A stretch of 64,000 bases of DNA from Rhynchopus euleeides (GCA_963210315.1 OY723243.1:1364001-1428000); one strand, 5' to 3'. Positions 22,427-33,380 are shown, counted from the first letter of the stretch. Notes: generated by a model not told the origin, from the sequence alone. A program made the numbers and translations.

Positions 22427-23286
22427 TTTGCAAAAAAAATGCAAAGGCAATAAAGTATGGCCATCTGCCGTACGTCGGGTTGGAGGTTGTTGGTGCGACA
22501 ATTGCAAAGTCTTTCAGACTCTCCCATTCAGGATGGGAAGGCCGGGGGGTGTAGTTCCTATTCACGGGCTGTTAGAGTGGCCAAACAAAATCGTTCAATT
22601 CGCTACACACGGTTGTCAAGGAGTGGGGAAATAAGCTACAAAGTGAAAAGTAAAGCACAGTATCCCGCAATTCTGCTTGCAGGAGGGCGTCAATGGGACA
22701 GATCCGGCTGAGCTTGTGATTGTTGACACCACGACACCACAGCAACATCAACACAATGGGGCAGTGAGGCTCTCCCACGAGGCTCAGCTCTCCGTTAAAA
22801 ACTGTGCCCGCTCTATTCTGTGAGGGGAAATCCCTCACTTTTTTTATGCACTTCTGAACGAAGCTACCCCTACGCCCCCCCCAACGTTGCCGTGGAACAA
22901 ACAAAAAAATAGCTGTTGTTGAACCCCCCTCCCCTACCCCCCTTCACTTCCCCCACTACCCCACCCCCCACCCCCACTCACTCTGACAAAAAAAACCGGA
23001 GGGGCAGCGTGGCTTTCGTCCGGTGGTTCTTCTGACGGGGGAAATGCACCCGATGAAGAGTAATTTCAAACAAACCTCTGGCGAGCCCATCCCACCCCGC
23101 ACCCCCCCCCCCACCCGTTGTTGCAGTTGTGAAGGCGGTTTTCTCTCAAAGTTTGCATTGCGGTTTTGAGGGAATGGTATTGCTTGATGTCTTGTGTTGT
23201 GTATTATCACCGCACCTTTTGCAGAGGAAAGCCTGTTGGCATCAATGCCGTTCTGGTGACACGGGTGACAGGGATCGTCGAGAGGG

Positions 23287-24183
23287 ATGCCCGGCAAGGC
23301 TGCTGCCAAGAAGGCAACCGCGAAGCGGGGGAAACCGAAGGCAGCTGCGAAGAAGGCGACAGCGAAGCAGTCTGGCAGCAAGAGAGCATGTGGCTCCGGG
23401 AGCACCGACACGCAGTCACGCACGAAACAGCGGAAGCTCACGGACATGATGCAGCAGCAGCGCCAGAAGAAGGGTGACAACGCTCCGCCTGCCGAATCCG
23501 ACGACGACAATGAAGCCGGGGCTCTGTCCAGCTTCGACAGCGAGGAGCTGGTGCATGTTGACGATGCAGGTGAGGAGGAGGACATTGAGGACACGGATGA
23601 GTCCGTCGATGGTGTTGACGACGACACCGCGTCCAAAATGTCCAGCCAGGACAGGTTCATTGTCGGCGACACCGACTCGAGCAACGGCGAAACCGACATC
23701 ACCGAAGACAACTCGGGGGAGTATCCCTCCGATGCGGTGGAGTCGGATGGGGACAATTCGGTGCCGCCTGCACCAGAGCCCGAAGCGACTGTGCAGGAGA
23801 CGCCCCGGCGCAGGAATGAGAAGCCTGCGCAGAACGAGGTGGAGGCTGTGCAGGAGCTGATGGACCAGTTCACCGGTGACGACGAGGCCCAGGTCAAGGC
23901 AAAGGCGATCGACCCCGCTGATAGCCGCATCATCTCAGTTCTGCAGCAGCAGGCGCTTGGCGTCACCTCTGCGGACGGGAAAATTACACCTGCGAGCCTC
24001 CGTGTCCCACCAGAGGTGATTGTCTGCTGTTCTTCGGCGCATCTGTCGCTGTCGAAGCAGCAGCAATTGACTCAGTTGTTCGGGCGTGCCAATGAACGCG
24101 AGCAACAATGTCTGCGGACGATGTATCCACAGTACGCCCACCTCCTGCAGCCCAACGGACAGGCCCCACGGCACTCCGTGTGA
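23287..24183 (+). CDS. acidic protein with Lys/Ala-rich histone-H1-like N-terminus
   Basis: 298 residues, single exon. Residues 2-28 are Lys/Ala repeats (KAAAKKATAKRGKPKAAAKK), reminiscent of H1 tails and a likely nuclear localisation and DNA-binding region. QRKLTDMM follows, which resembles a PCNA-interaction box but lacks the final aromatic pair. Residues 65-175 are strongly acidic and Ser-rich with several acidic-flanked Ser/Thr, good casein kinase 2-type sites. The C-terminal third is a folded-looking helical region (PPEVIVCCSSAHLSLSKQQQ). No family recognised; nuclear chromatin or replication association is inferred only. Acceptor AGs lie at 23223-23224 and 23270-23271. If the former is used, a four-codon upstream ORF begins at 23245. 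Confidence 0.82.
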   Translation: MPGKAAAKKATAKRGKPKAAAKKATAKQSGSKRACGSGSTDTQSRTKQRKLTDMMQQQRQKKGDNAPPAESDDDNEAGALSSFDSEELVHVDDAGEEEDIEDTDESVDGVDDDTASKMSSQDRFIVGDTDSSNGETDITEDNSGEYPSDAVESDGDNSVPPAPEPEATVQETPRRRNEKPAQNEVEAVQELMDQFTGDDEAQVKAKAIDPADSRIISVLQQQALGVTSADGKITPASLRVPPEVIVCCSSAHLSLSKQQQLTQLFGRANEREQQCLRTMYPQYAHLLQPNGQAPRHSV

Positions 24184-24480
24184 TGCCGCCAGATGGAATG
24201 GAAACTGGTTGTTCGGGCGGTGCCCCGCTGTCGAATCACAGTAATGTAATCTCTTCTGTCTCCCTTCTTTAGAACTGGGGTTTTCTCGAGATGGGTGACG
24301 GTGTGTGGGCTGTGGGCTCTCCCGCCCCTGCCTGTGGGCAGGCAAAAAATACATCCGACCGCACGTGACCCCCCCTCTGCCCTGCCCCACGCCCCCACAG
24401 CGCCATCTCTATGTATCTCCCACCACTTCCCCACATCCTGTCACCACCACCCAACTCTCGTTGCGACAGTCCCCAGTACC

Positions 24481-24490
24481 ACCCCCTCAG
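24481..24490 (+). promoter_or_regulatory. splice acceptor before cyclase-like gene
   Basis: ACCCCCTCAG ends 9 nt before the ATG at 24500; inferred trans-splice acceptor. The region 24184-24480 shows no gene. Confidence 0.6.
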
Positions 24491-24499
24491 CATAGCACA

Positions 24500-26985
24500 A
24501 TGGAACATCATCTGAAGCTGCAGTCTGTCGTCTCTGACCTTCCGGTGATTGGACGGCTGTGGTTAATCTTCTTCGGCCCGCTGGTGGTGCTGCTCGTGGT
24601 GTGCATCGACGATGCGGTGGAGAAGGGTGGGGAGGAAGGGCGGCGCGATGGGCTACAGCTCGCACCTGAGTTCATGCATAAGTTTGAATATCTCTCGATG
24701 TGCCTGTCAGCAGAGCAGAAGGCTGCGTTGCAATACTATGTTGACCACAACAAAACAGCCCTGCTGAGTGCCCAGGGGCAGACAGACTTCGCGATTGAAC
24801 AGATGAATGCTGTTGCCCTGCAGGTGGCCCGTGCCGGGATGGACCCTGCCGCCTACAAGTCCTCCTTCAATCTCCAGCTCTTAGTGCATGTGCGGAACCT
24901 TATCGTGATGTCCAGTGTGGAGCCCAAATATGTCTTCGCACAGTATTCCGATCTCATCCGGTTTTCACTGCCGTCGGTGTTTGCTGACTTCGACACCCCA
25001 GCGAAGGGGTCGGACCTGGTTGCGCATGTCAGCGCCTCCCTCAGCAACGCATTCCTCAAGCTGGAGCAGGCGTCGCTGCATGTCTCTCCGTCGCATCACA
25101 CCGCAGAGCTGGAGCCGCACCTGTTGAAGCTGCGAGCGTCCCGTGAGGTTTTTACAGACCTCCTCGATGCCACAGTGGTCAACAAGCCGTGGGCGAAGGA
25201 GATCCTGCGCACCGTGAAGGACGACCCCAACTGGCACAAGCTGACGGCCTCCCACGTCCCTGAGGTGCGGCTCACCCTGCCGCAGGGGGACCAGGAGGCG
25301 GAGGAGCAGCTGCAGATGCTGATCGCCGCCGCAGCGAAGGACCTGTACCAGAGGACAAACTCGTACATCGACAGCAGCATCGAGAGTGTGGCGGTGCACC
25401 TGTCGCTGGACATTGCGTGTATTGTGATCTGCATTGCCTTCTTCTTCCTGCAGGCAGGGCTGATTGCCATCCGCAGGAAGAACAACGCATATGAGACGGA
25501 GAAGGAAAACGAACTGCGCATCATGGTTGACACCGTCGATCGCATTGCAGAGTATTCGAGCCATTTCGCACTGTTTGACCTGCGCGTCCCGCTGCTGCCT
25601 GTGGGGAAGATGCTGACCCATCTCGAGCTGACCCTGATGAAGTGCACGTCTGCTCTGAAGATAGTCGCCCCCGCCCTCCCACCCGAGCTGTTCCCCGAGC
25701 GCTACGTCGTGAAGCCGCAGGAGAAGAACATCGCACAGCGCGACATGTGCGACATGGAGATCATGATGAACCAGCTGCCGCCGCACCACGCCCCCTCCAC
25801 GTCGAAGAACTCCGTGTCGCCACGGGATGTTAACACAGCCAAGGCGCTGGCGCTGATGACGAAGCGGTGCAAGCTGGGGCTCAAGCACGGGGAGGGGTCC
25901 TTCCTGACTGTCTCGCTGACGTGGCTGCACGACAGGATCGAGGAGAACCAGGGGCAGCAGCCGAAGTATATGCAGCCCTACATCAGCCTCATTGAGGGTG
26001 TGACGATCCGCTACAAGGGGCTCGTGCATAAGATCTTCGGGGATCGTATGCTCTCCACATGGAACATTGCCTCCAGCGTGGATCAGCACCCCCTGCTTGC
26101 CTGCAAGGCAGGGCTGTCGATCCTGCCCGAGAGTGAGACGATGTACAACCACAAGAATATCTATGTTGCAGCCGCCGTAACCTATGGCAAGGTGTTCGCT
26201 GGCAACGTCGGGTTTACCCCTGTCAACATGAGGCCCGGTATTGACGGTGTTGTTCCCAAGTTTGCCTGTTCCGGGCGGGAGCGTGAGGGCGAGGACAGGG
26301 CTTCCACCGGTGTCAGGGTATGCACCGGTAGGCTTGCTGCTGTGTTTTGCATGTTGCCGCATTTTCTGTACTTTGCCATTCTGCAGGAGCCAAAGCTGGA
26401 GTCCGACGGCTTGCGCACTTATGCCATGTTCGGTCCCCCGGTATGTCCTGTTGGCTTGCCGGCTCTGGCAGACTCTTCCCTGCCAGAGGGCGAATGTCTC
26501 ACAGAAGGTGGGGTCTATAGTGGGGGAATCAATGTTGCAGTCTCCCTTGTTACGCACCACAAACACACCCTCGCCTTCTTTGGCAGATCGAGCTCGGTGG
26601 GCGCGTTGCCTTTTACCAGGGGTTCTACAACACGTCAACAGCTGTGCTGTGCGATCACGAGATTGCGGAGCGTGTGAAGCAGAAGCTTGCGGTGAAGCCC
26701 CTGGAGCCCATCATGCGGAGCGACACCAGCGACGAGAAGGTGTCGATCTATTCCATCCTAGGTGTCAACCTGGGCCGGCAGAGCGAGCAGCTGGAGAGTC
26801 TGGAGCTGTTCAACACTGCATACCAGCTCTTCGCACAGCGCAAGTTCCTCGAGGCAGAGAAGGCCTTTTGCTACTACACCAAAGTGTACGGCTATGACAA
26901 CGTGGTGGAGAGGTTGCAGAAGCTTGTGTCACAGGGGAAGACTGTTGACGATGCACATACATTCGATGTGACGCACCTCAACTGA
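24500..26985 (+). CDS. NIT-like receptor with degenerate class III cyclase domain
   Basis: Three exons: 24500-26317, 26387-26440 (54 nt) and 26587-26985, with donors GTATGC and GTATGT; 756 residues. TM1 is near 17-40 (LWLIFFGPLVVLLVVCI). An ectodomain of about 250 residues resembles nitrate/nitrite-sensing (NIT) domains (HVRNLIVMSS, YSDLIRFSLPSVF). TM2 is near 298-322. The cytosolic half matches adenylate/guanylate cyclases: YKGLVHKIFGDRMLSTWN and AAAVTYGKVFAGNVGFTPVN. It ends in the C-terminal helical block seen after many such cyclase domains (YQLFAQRKFLEAEKAF). The first metal-binding Asp region (normally FADIVGFT) reads LTVSLTWLHD, and the GDxVNxAxR stretch is altered (GIDGVVPKFACSGRE). 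Catalysis is therefore doubtful; it may be a regulatory or heterodimer partner. Confidence 0.85.
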
Positions 26986-27354
26986 GTGCCTTTCCAGGCT
27001 CGCTGTGGAGGGTGTCACGGGCCTCGTGCTGCGGCTCGAGGTTTGTTATGTGCGTCATGTATGGTGGGGAGGTGGGCGGGACCCCCCACCGCCCCTTCTT
27101 ATTTGTTTCCTTCTTTCTCCATTACAGTACACTCGAGAGGACGAGAGACATACAGGACAGGCAATATCCCCCCTCACCCCGACCCCGACTCGTGATTGAT
27201 GTGTAGCATGCCTGCCGCTATCGCGACTTATTCGCACCACTCCCACCCTCCACCGACTCTGCAGGCGCTTGAGCGACACTCGCGCTTCTACACTACACAA
27301 AAGCAACACCAGCCTGATGCTGTATCTCACCGGGCTGTGCCTGAACGACAGGAA

Positions 27355-28380
27355 ATGGCAGCTGACCAAGGGGAACCCGAAGCCGAAGCCGTTCGGGGCG
27401 CTCCCGACGTCCCGCATGCACTGGATGGACGACGGAACAGCCAGTACCAGGCACATTGGACCCGGGACAGCTGGGAGTTTCTCCGTGGGATTGGAAAGGG
27501 TCGGTATGGTGGGGTGTTCTGCGTGAGGGAGCGCAGCCAGCCCAACGACGGCCCCTGCCGGGCGCTGCGCATCATCCCCAACACATGCGAGCGCCTCAAA
27601 GACTTCTGCGACATCCTCGAGGGGCTTCTCCTTTTTAAAAGCCCCTACTTTGCCGAGCCCCACGGGTGGTTCCATGACATCGAAAATACATACTTTGTGC
27701 ACGAGCTGTGCCAGGGGGGCGAGCTCTTGCACCACTTCAGAGACGTAAACGAAGGGTTGGTTGTGCCTTTACCCGCTGTGGAATACTATGCCGCACAGAT
27801 GGTGCTGGCACTGGACCACCTTCATCGGAACAGGATCGTCTACCGCTGCCTCACTCCTGAGAGCATCATGCTGGACGCGGCGGGGAATCTGAAGCTGTCT
27901 GGGTACACCTGGGCAAAACAGATCCGCGCAGTGACATACACGAAGTGCGGTGATGTCGAATACACAGCACCAGAGGTGTTCCGCGGTGCCACCGAGGGTT
28001 ATTCCTTCGGGGTCGACTGGTGGAGCTTCGGTGTGGTGGTGTTCGAGCTGCTGGAGGGGTATCCCCCGTTCTTCAGCGACTCGCCCCAGGGCGTTATGCA
28101 GCTGGCAGCAGAGGGGGACGTCCACTTCTCCGACACGTTCACAAAGTCGGCGCGGAGACTCATTTCGGCCCTGCTTGTCCCAGACCCTGGGTTGCGGATG
28201 GGGGCGACCAAACGTGGCATTAACGTCTTCAAGCGGCATGAGTTCTTTGCCAATATCGATTGGGATGGCCTCGCAAATGGGGAACTCGAGCCCCCTGTGA
28301 AGCTCCACCTCGAATCCCCGAGTGACTGCAGGCACTTCGATGAATACCCTGAGTTGGACAATGTGTTTGAAGGGTTTTAG
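27355..28380 (+). CDS. PKA-like AGC pseudokinase
   Basis: 341 residues, single exon, nearly collinear with the PKA catalytic subunit. The glycine loop is intact (G47-KG-RYG). Every catalytic position is replaced: the ATP lysine equivalent is R72 (ALRII for AMKIL), the catalytic loop is YRCLTPES at 163-170 (canonical YRDLKPEN), and DFG is SGY at 182-184. APE-region sequence (DVEYTAPEVF), DWWSFGVVVFELL and an AGC-type C-terminal tail (FKRHEFFANIDWDGL, FDEYPE) are kept. The product is thus a folded but catalytically dead AGC kinase, presumably a scaffold or allosteric partner. It sits directly downstream of the degenerate cyclase. ATG 27355 follows an AG by 3 nt and gives the PKA-like N-terminal length. 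An alternative acceptor at 27263-27264 would place an out-of-frame ATG (27319) first. Confidence 0.92.
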   Translation: MAADQGEPEAEAVRGAPDVPHALDGRRNSQYQAHWTRDSWEFLRGIGKGRYGGVFCVRERSQPNDGPCRALRIIPNTCERLKDFCDILEGLLLFKSPYFAEPHGWFHDIENTYFVHELCQGGELLHHFRDVNEGLVVPLPAVEYYAAQMVLALDHLHRNRIVYRCLTPESIMLDAAGNLKLSGYTWAKQIRAVTYTKCGDVEYTAPEVFRGATEGYSFGVDWWSFGVVVFELLEGYPPFFSDSPQGVMQLAAEGDVHFSDTFTKSARRLISALLVPDPGLRMGATKRGINVFKRHEFFANIDWDGLANGELEPPVKLHLESPSDCRHFDEYPELDNVFEGF

Positions 28381-30037
28381 CTGCCCCGCCCCCCTCCCCA
28401 TTCGAAAAAAATACAACCACGAAAGTATCCCTGCGAGTTGTTTGGTATCACTGTGGGATGGTCGTCTCTGGGGTCGTCCCACATCGGAGTGTTGCCGCTG
28501 CTCGAAGTGGGGTGCCTTTATTGTCAAAAAATATCCCAAAAAACGAAAAAGAAAAAGAAGAAAAGGAAAAGGATAAAAAAAACCAACAGCTCCTGTTCTC
28601 ACACGGCCTTCTTACTTCGGTTATCGAAACGTCGTTATTACAGGAGCAGCATACTATGCAATGTGCTATTTTTCACACACACCCCTTTCCCCCGTTCCCA
28701 CCCATCTCACTTTGACATATCCCCTCCATTACTTTGCCGCAGATGGTTTATTTTTTTTTGTCTTTTTTGCCTCTCCCGGACATCACCCTCATTTCGGAGG
28801 AGATGGTTCGGGAGCCTTGTGTTATTCCTTTTGTTGCCGACGAAAGCACCGACAGAATATTCGAAACAACGAAGGATGCTATACTCATTTGTTTTGTGTG
28901 CAGTGCGGTAGGGTCTCTCCCCCCCCCACATACACACTCCACACGCCCCACCACACATCCTGTGTGCAGAACACATTGGGCAGAGAGGGAGTCTTCCATA
29001 CTTTCCTCTGCTTCTGCTGCGCTTTGCTTCTGCTCTAGCCCAACATCATGCAGGGGCGACACACCGTGCAGCCTCATTTACAACGAGGAACAAATCGGAT
29101 TGTCCTGTTCTGATCGCCGTGCTCGTTGGTTATTGGGAAGGGGGGGGGTAACGGGGGATTGGGGGGGTGGGGGGGGTGTCAGGGTTGGGCATTCTGAGGG
29201 AAATGGTGGTGCATCCAGGCACTATCCACGCCGTTGCTCCCGCTTTCCTTTTCATATGACCACCCACTCGCTCCCACCACCCCCCCTTCCCCTCCCCTCC
29301 CCTCCCTCCACACACAGTACAGCGCATGTGCAATATGATGCGTCTCTCAGGATTCGGACAACTCACCCACCGGCACCCCACCCGAACCCTGCCTCGAAAG
29401 GAGGTGGGGTGTCTTGCCGTTGTTGCCTGGCGGGGCGGGGGGGGGGGGTGAATAGGGGGGGAGGTGTATATTGAAGTCTCTCTCCCCACCCCCCACCCCC
29501 CCTCAAAAAAAAGGCCCGGTGGAGTCCAAAAAGATGGGCTTTTCCGGGGCTTGCTTGTGGGGGGTGGTGGTGGTGTGTCAAATGGGGCATGTTCGAGTTT
29601 TAGCTCGTGATTGCCGGTGCAAGATGATTTCAAAAAGCCCTGGAATTTTGAAGGAAAAGAAAGATACACATGGGGGGGGGGGGGGGTGGGGTAGGGGGGG
29701 GGAGACGGAGCGTTTGTCGAAGCAACATCCTGGCCTGTTTTGGGATCCTTGGCTGCTCTGGGTTTCAACCTTCACTGCTTCGCGCCCTGCCTCGCCATCC
29801 TGCCTTCGTCCGCATGCTTTGCAAATCTGGGGGTGTTGTCAACAAAACCCGCAAAGGAAGAGTTGGGTGGAGAAATATGCGAATGTCGGAAAGCAGACAA
29901 GATGTCGATGCCACCCCACCCCACCCGCTCCCCCCTGGGGAGCGTTGGCTGCATTGCTCTGCCCCTCTGGCAGTGACGAACCCCAGATGACTGTTCCACC
30001 CCACCCATTTGCAGGAGTCACAGGAGTGGTCGTCACA
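28381..30037. other. intergenic, low complexity
   Basis: A-rich then G/C homopolymer-rich sequence, no gene seen. The acceptor for the next gene, CACCCATTTGCAG, ends at 30014, 23 nt before its ATG. Confidence 0.6.
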
Positions 30038-30988
30038 ATGCAGAGGCTTGCTCTTGCTGTGGCCCTCGCGGTCTCAGTCGAGGGGCTGCAGGTGCGGGGT
30101 CAGAACACATTGACACTCTCTCGTGTTGCTGAGGAGGCACGCACAGCAACTGCGCCGTGTACTGTGAGCGGGAAGAAGAGCGCGTCATGCACGTTTGGTT
30201 CAGTGGTGTTGAATGGGCGGACAGTGCGCTACGCACTGCCCGTGGGCACGGCCCCCGCAAAGGGGTGGCCCCTTGCGATGCTCTTCCATGGGTGGACCAC
30301 CGGGGGCGAGGGCGGCTGGTCCAGCAATGTGGCCTCCAGCTTCCAGTGGAATAAGATCCTGGTGAAGAAGGAGCTGCTGGAGCGTGGGTTTGCGGTTGTC
30401 GCCCCCGACGCCGACACCTACTTCGAAGGGGGCTACTGGCAGACCAACATCGAGCCCTACAGCACGGGGACCCTGGACACGTGGACCATGAGCTCAGACC
30501 ACCAATACCTTGTTGCCCTGCTGGGGAACATGAAGGCGGATGTCAAATGGAAAATTGATGTGACGGATGGTGTGCACATCCTGGGGTGCTCCAGCGGTGG
30601 GTACCAGACATCGCGCATGGCCCTCAACAAGAACGACTTCTCGCTGGATGGGTTTGTCTTCGACTTCAAGAGCGTCACAATTGTTGCGGGTGGCCCTGCC
30701 TGGTGTGGGGGGGCGCTGTGCCCCTCTGACAAGTTTTCGGAGACGCTGGTTGCAGACGCCATGAAGCACCACCCCCCTGCGCTGTTTGTCCACGGCACCC
30801 AGGACACGGTTGTCCCGATTAGCTTCGCACAGGACTATTCGGATCGGCTGACTGCTCTGAAGATGGAGACGAAGTTCTACACCGAAAGCGTTGCCCACAC
30901 CTGGCCCCCACAGGCTGCCAGCGTGATCGTCGACTGGATCGAGCAGCACGAACCCGTGTCGAGGAGGAACGCCACCCGGCGGCACTGA
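30038..30988 (+). CDS. secreted alpha/beta hydrolase (PHB-depolymerase-like esterase)
   Basis: 316 residues, single exon. A signal peptide is visible (MQRLALAVALAVSVEG). The oxyanion region is LFHGWTTGGEG. The nucleophile motif is G183-C-S185-S-G187, the acid D256 (HGTQDTVVP) and the base H287 (SVAHTWP), in the standard order and spacing for the fold. The arrangement resembles secreted polyhydroxybutyrate depolymerase-like or feruloyl-esterase-like enzymes of bacteria and protists. The natural ester substrate cannot be told from sequence. Several Cys (C184, WCGGALCP) suggest disulphides. The upstream open frame (from 29471) is low-complexity; ATG 30038 follows an acceptor AG and gives the signal peptide. 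Confidence 0.9.
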   Translation: MQRLALAVALAVSVEGLQVRGQNTLTLSRVAEEARTATAPCTVSGKKSASCTFGSVVLNGRTVRYALPVGTAPAKGWPLAMLFHGWTTGGEGGWSSNVASSFQWNKILVKKELLERGFAVVAPDADTYFEGGYWQTNIEPYSTGTLDTWTMSSDHQYLVALLGNMKADVKWKIDVTDGVHILGCSSGGYQTSRMALNKNDFSLDGFVFDFKSVTIVAGGPAWCGGALCPSDKFSETLVADAMKHHPPALFVHGTQDTVVPISFAQDYSDRLTALKMETKFYTESVAHTWPPQAASVIVDWIEQHEPVSRRNATRRH

Positions 30989-32729
30989 ATTCCGAACTGA
31001 CTGCAGTGCAGTGCAGTGCGGCGAACATCGACAAATTATATCCAAAACGTGAGAGAGCTTCGCACCTTGTTGAAGCGGTGTCAGGGGGGTGCATGGGGTG
31101 CACCAACTATCCCTTCCTCCTGACCACCAACTTCGGATTGCTCCTGAGAGGCCTGTGTTTGTGTTAGGCACACAGGGGCTTCAGACATGGCTTCCATGAT
31201 GGGGATTGCATTGATGGCACACTTCCGAGCAGGGCATCATGGCGCCAGCACGTGTTGCCAAGAACACAAATTTAAAGCGAACTTTCCGAACATCTACACG
31301 GCGGTGATTAAGAACATCGTGACACATACCCAACACCCCGCCCACCCCTACCCCACTCCCACGCTTGGGCCACTGACTGTGGATGCTGGGCTTATCACAT
31401 CGCATCATTCGCCCCAACATTGTGTTCCTCCTCTGTGAGGACTGGGTTTCTGTGGCGGCGAGTTGCAAGCGGCAAGGTGTGGCTCACGGGAGAGTTTTGT
31501 GCGACTGGCAGGGATGTTGAAGGGATCGCCCTGAGGCAGGAGTGTGCGCTCGACATAAAGTTTGGAGCGGTGCTCTTGTTGCCACGGCGCCTGCGGTTGC
31601 TGGGAGGCAATTCTATCTCCTCGCGTCGGTTGTACACCGCATCTATCGGGTCGAGTGGGTGAAGGAGGGGCCGCTCTGATTCTCTTCCTAAGCCACATCC
31701 CGCACACCACACCGGATATACAGCCTACCTGGCTCTACCAGGGGCAGAGCCACCCACGGACACCACTGGTTGTCCCCATCTCCCCTTTCTGTGGGCAGGG
31801 TGATTCAACCTGTTGCAGTCCAGTGTGACGCCAGCCGGCGTGACGGAAAGAGGCTTGCGCGCACCATTTGTGCATCCGCTGAGGGCATATGTGGGGTTTG
31901 TGGGTGGTGGGGGGGGGGGTGGGGGGAGTATGTATTTTCTGGTTGGGTGAGCTGCAAAAAAACCCCGCTCTCGCTTGCGAGCCGGGCTGTGGCTTGTTAT
32001 TGACATTTTCAATCAAAGAAAAGTCAGCCAGTTCCCCCCCCCCCCCCGTGAACCCTATTCCTTAGTGATTTATACGTGTGCATGACTTCCACCAGAGAGC
32101 TGTGTGTATCGTTTTTGACACCACCGGAGTGTGCCCTTCTCGAGGGCTCTCTTCGCACCAACCAACTGAGCTCTGTCCTTCTCTTCGATGCACCCCTCTC
32201 CCCCCAAAAAAAACTCAAAAATCGACAGCACGACGCGTGTTTGTCTATAGTTGGTGCACCTTGCGTGTGGCTTGAGTCTGTTTCGTTTGTTTTTTCTGAT
32301 AGTCCGGCGTAGCCCAAACACCTCTCACCCACGCCACTCCATTGGACCGGAGGAGTGGTGTCCACAGAGAGCTGGGGTTTGCGCCCAACAGAACAAGCAT
32401 AGGCAGGGTGTTGGGTTGCTGGCACTTTCCGGTCCGGCGGGGGCAAAGCTCCCCCTACTCCACCCATACCGCACCCAATAACCTTCCTGCCTGTCGCATG
32501 CACTGCAGGGGCCCGGGGGCTGCTGCTATTGATTGGGCGTTCCCCAACTATCCCCCTGCTGCTCAGCCCAGCTGGTTTGGACTGCCCCCACCCCCTGCAC
32601 ATCCCCAGCCCCCGAGCAGGTCGGATTTTTAGCTGCCTGCCAGCCTGTCGCTCCGTGTGGTTCTTTTTTTCCCCACATCCTCCATCCCGCCCCTCAAACA
32701 GCAGCACCCCCTGGGTGCAGGCCGATGCC
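30989..32729. other. intergenic; no supported gene
   Basis: Short frames only. A frame from 31187 (KFKANFPNIYTAVIKNIV) has AT-rich codons unlike the neighbouring genes and no acceptor, so it is not called. G-tracts occur at 31906-31925 and a C-tract at 32035-32047. Confidence 0.5.
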
Positions 32730-33380
32730 ATGGCAGATGTCATGGAAGTGCCGCCTCTGTGCAGCCTGTCGCGCCCGCCATGCCTGCCTGTTGGGTGCCG
32801 TGCCATCGACTTGACAGAATACCCGAGGCGGCGGATGTTGCCTGCACACCGGAGGTACCTCGTGCTGGGCAGGCCTGGGGGGGGACGCGAGTGCTTCGTC
32901 ACGACGAACCAGATGCAATACACACGCCCAATGCGTCTGTGTGATGCCGAGAGCCAGGGCGAGGCAGCCACCACGCAGTCAGCTGTGGGCACCGCGTCAG
33001 GCATCAGCGAGGTGCCTGGTGCAGCGTCGGGGCGCAGCAGTGTTGTGAGCATGTCTGTCACGCACAGCCCAACGCCGCCCTCGTGGTGTGGGAAGGGCGC
33101 ATGCGCTCAGCCCCAGCAGCGTAGGCTGTCCAGAGCTGATGATCCGCATCAGGCGCGGTGTGTGAGGGTGTGTCCCGTGAGCCCTGCTCTGGAGAGGCAG
33201 ATCCAGGAGCTGTGTGCGGTGCGGAGGCAGAAGAAGCGTCTGGCTGTGGCAGAGGTGCGGCCGAGGCGGCCGAGCAGCGCGACGCCACAGCCCCCCACAG
33301 CCCTCTTTGCCTGGCACCTCAAGCGGCACTCGTCGCTGCAGCAGGAGCTGCGGCGTCGGGCGTCCTGTGAGGCACCATGA
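32730..33380 (+). CDS. hypothetical basic protein
   Basis: 216 residues, single exon, no family recognised. The N-terminal 65 residues are compact and Cys/Pro/Arg-rich (ADVMEVPPLCSLSRPPCLP, RRRMLPAHRRYLVLGRPGGG). A Ser/Thr/Gly-rich middle follows, and the C-terminus is Arg/Gln-rich and helical (ERQIQELCAVRRQKKRLAVA). Codon use matches the window's other genes. ATG 32730 is in a strong context (GCCATGG) 9 nt after an acceptor CAG (32718-32720). An out-of-frame ATG at 32725 lies in between, so scanning would have to skip it. Confidence 0.65.
   Translation: MADVMEVPPLCSLSRPPCLPVGCRAIDLTEYPRRRMLPAHRRYLVLGRPGGGRECFVTTNQMQYTRPMRLCDAESQGEAATTQSAVGTASGISEVPGAASGRSSVVSMSVTHSPTPPSWCGKGACAQPQQRRLSRADDPHQARCVRVCPVSPALERQIQELCAVRRQKKRLAVAEVRPRRPSSATPQPPTALFAWHLKRHSSLQQELRRRASCEAP

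Larger units (their letters stand above)
14128..23286. other. 9-kb gene-poor region
   Basis: No reading frame here has the composition of the window's real genes, and GTATG donors are rare (for example 16255, 19637, 21551) with no exon-like sequence before them. The region is rich in C/T homopolymers, a GTGA microsatellite at 16222-16242, and several small inverted or direct repeats between 21.3 and 22.5 kb, listed separately. A frame at 17392-17520 (CVDCGSFATRFQV) looks mildly protein-like but is unsupported. Confidence 0.55.

Noticed and set aside
24965..26638. 557-residue minus-strand frame
   Set aside because: Antisense to the cyclase-like gene; no domain.
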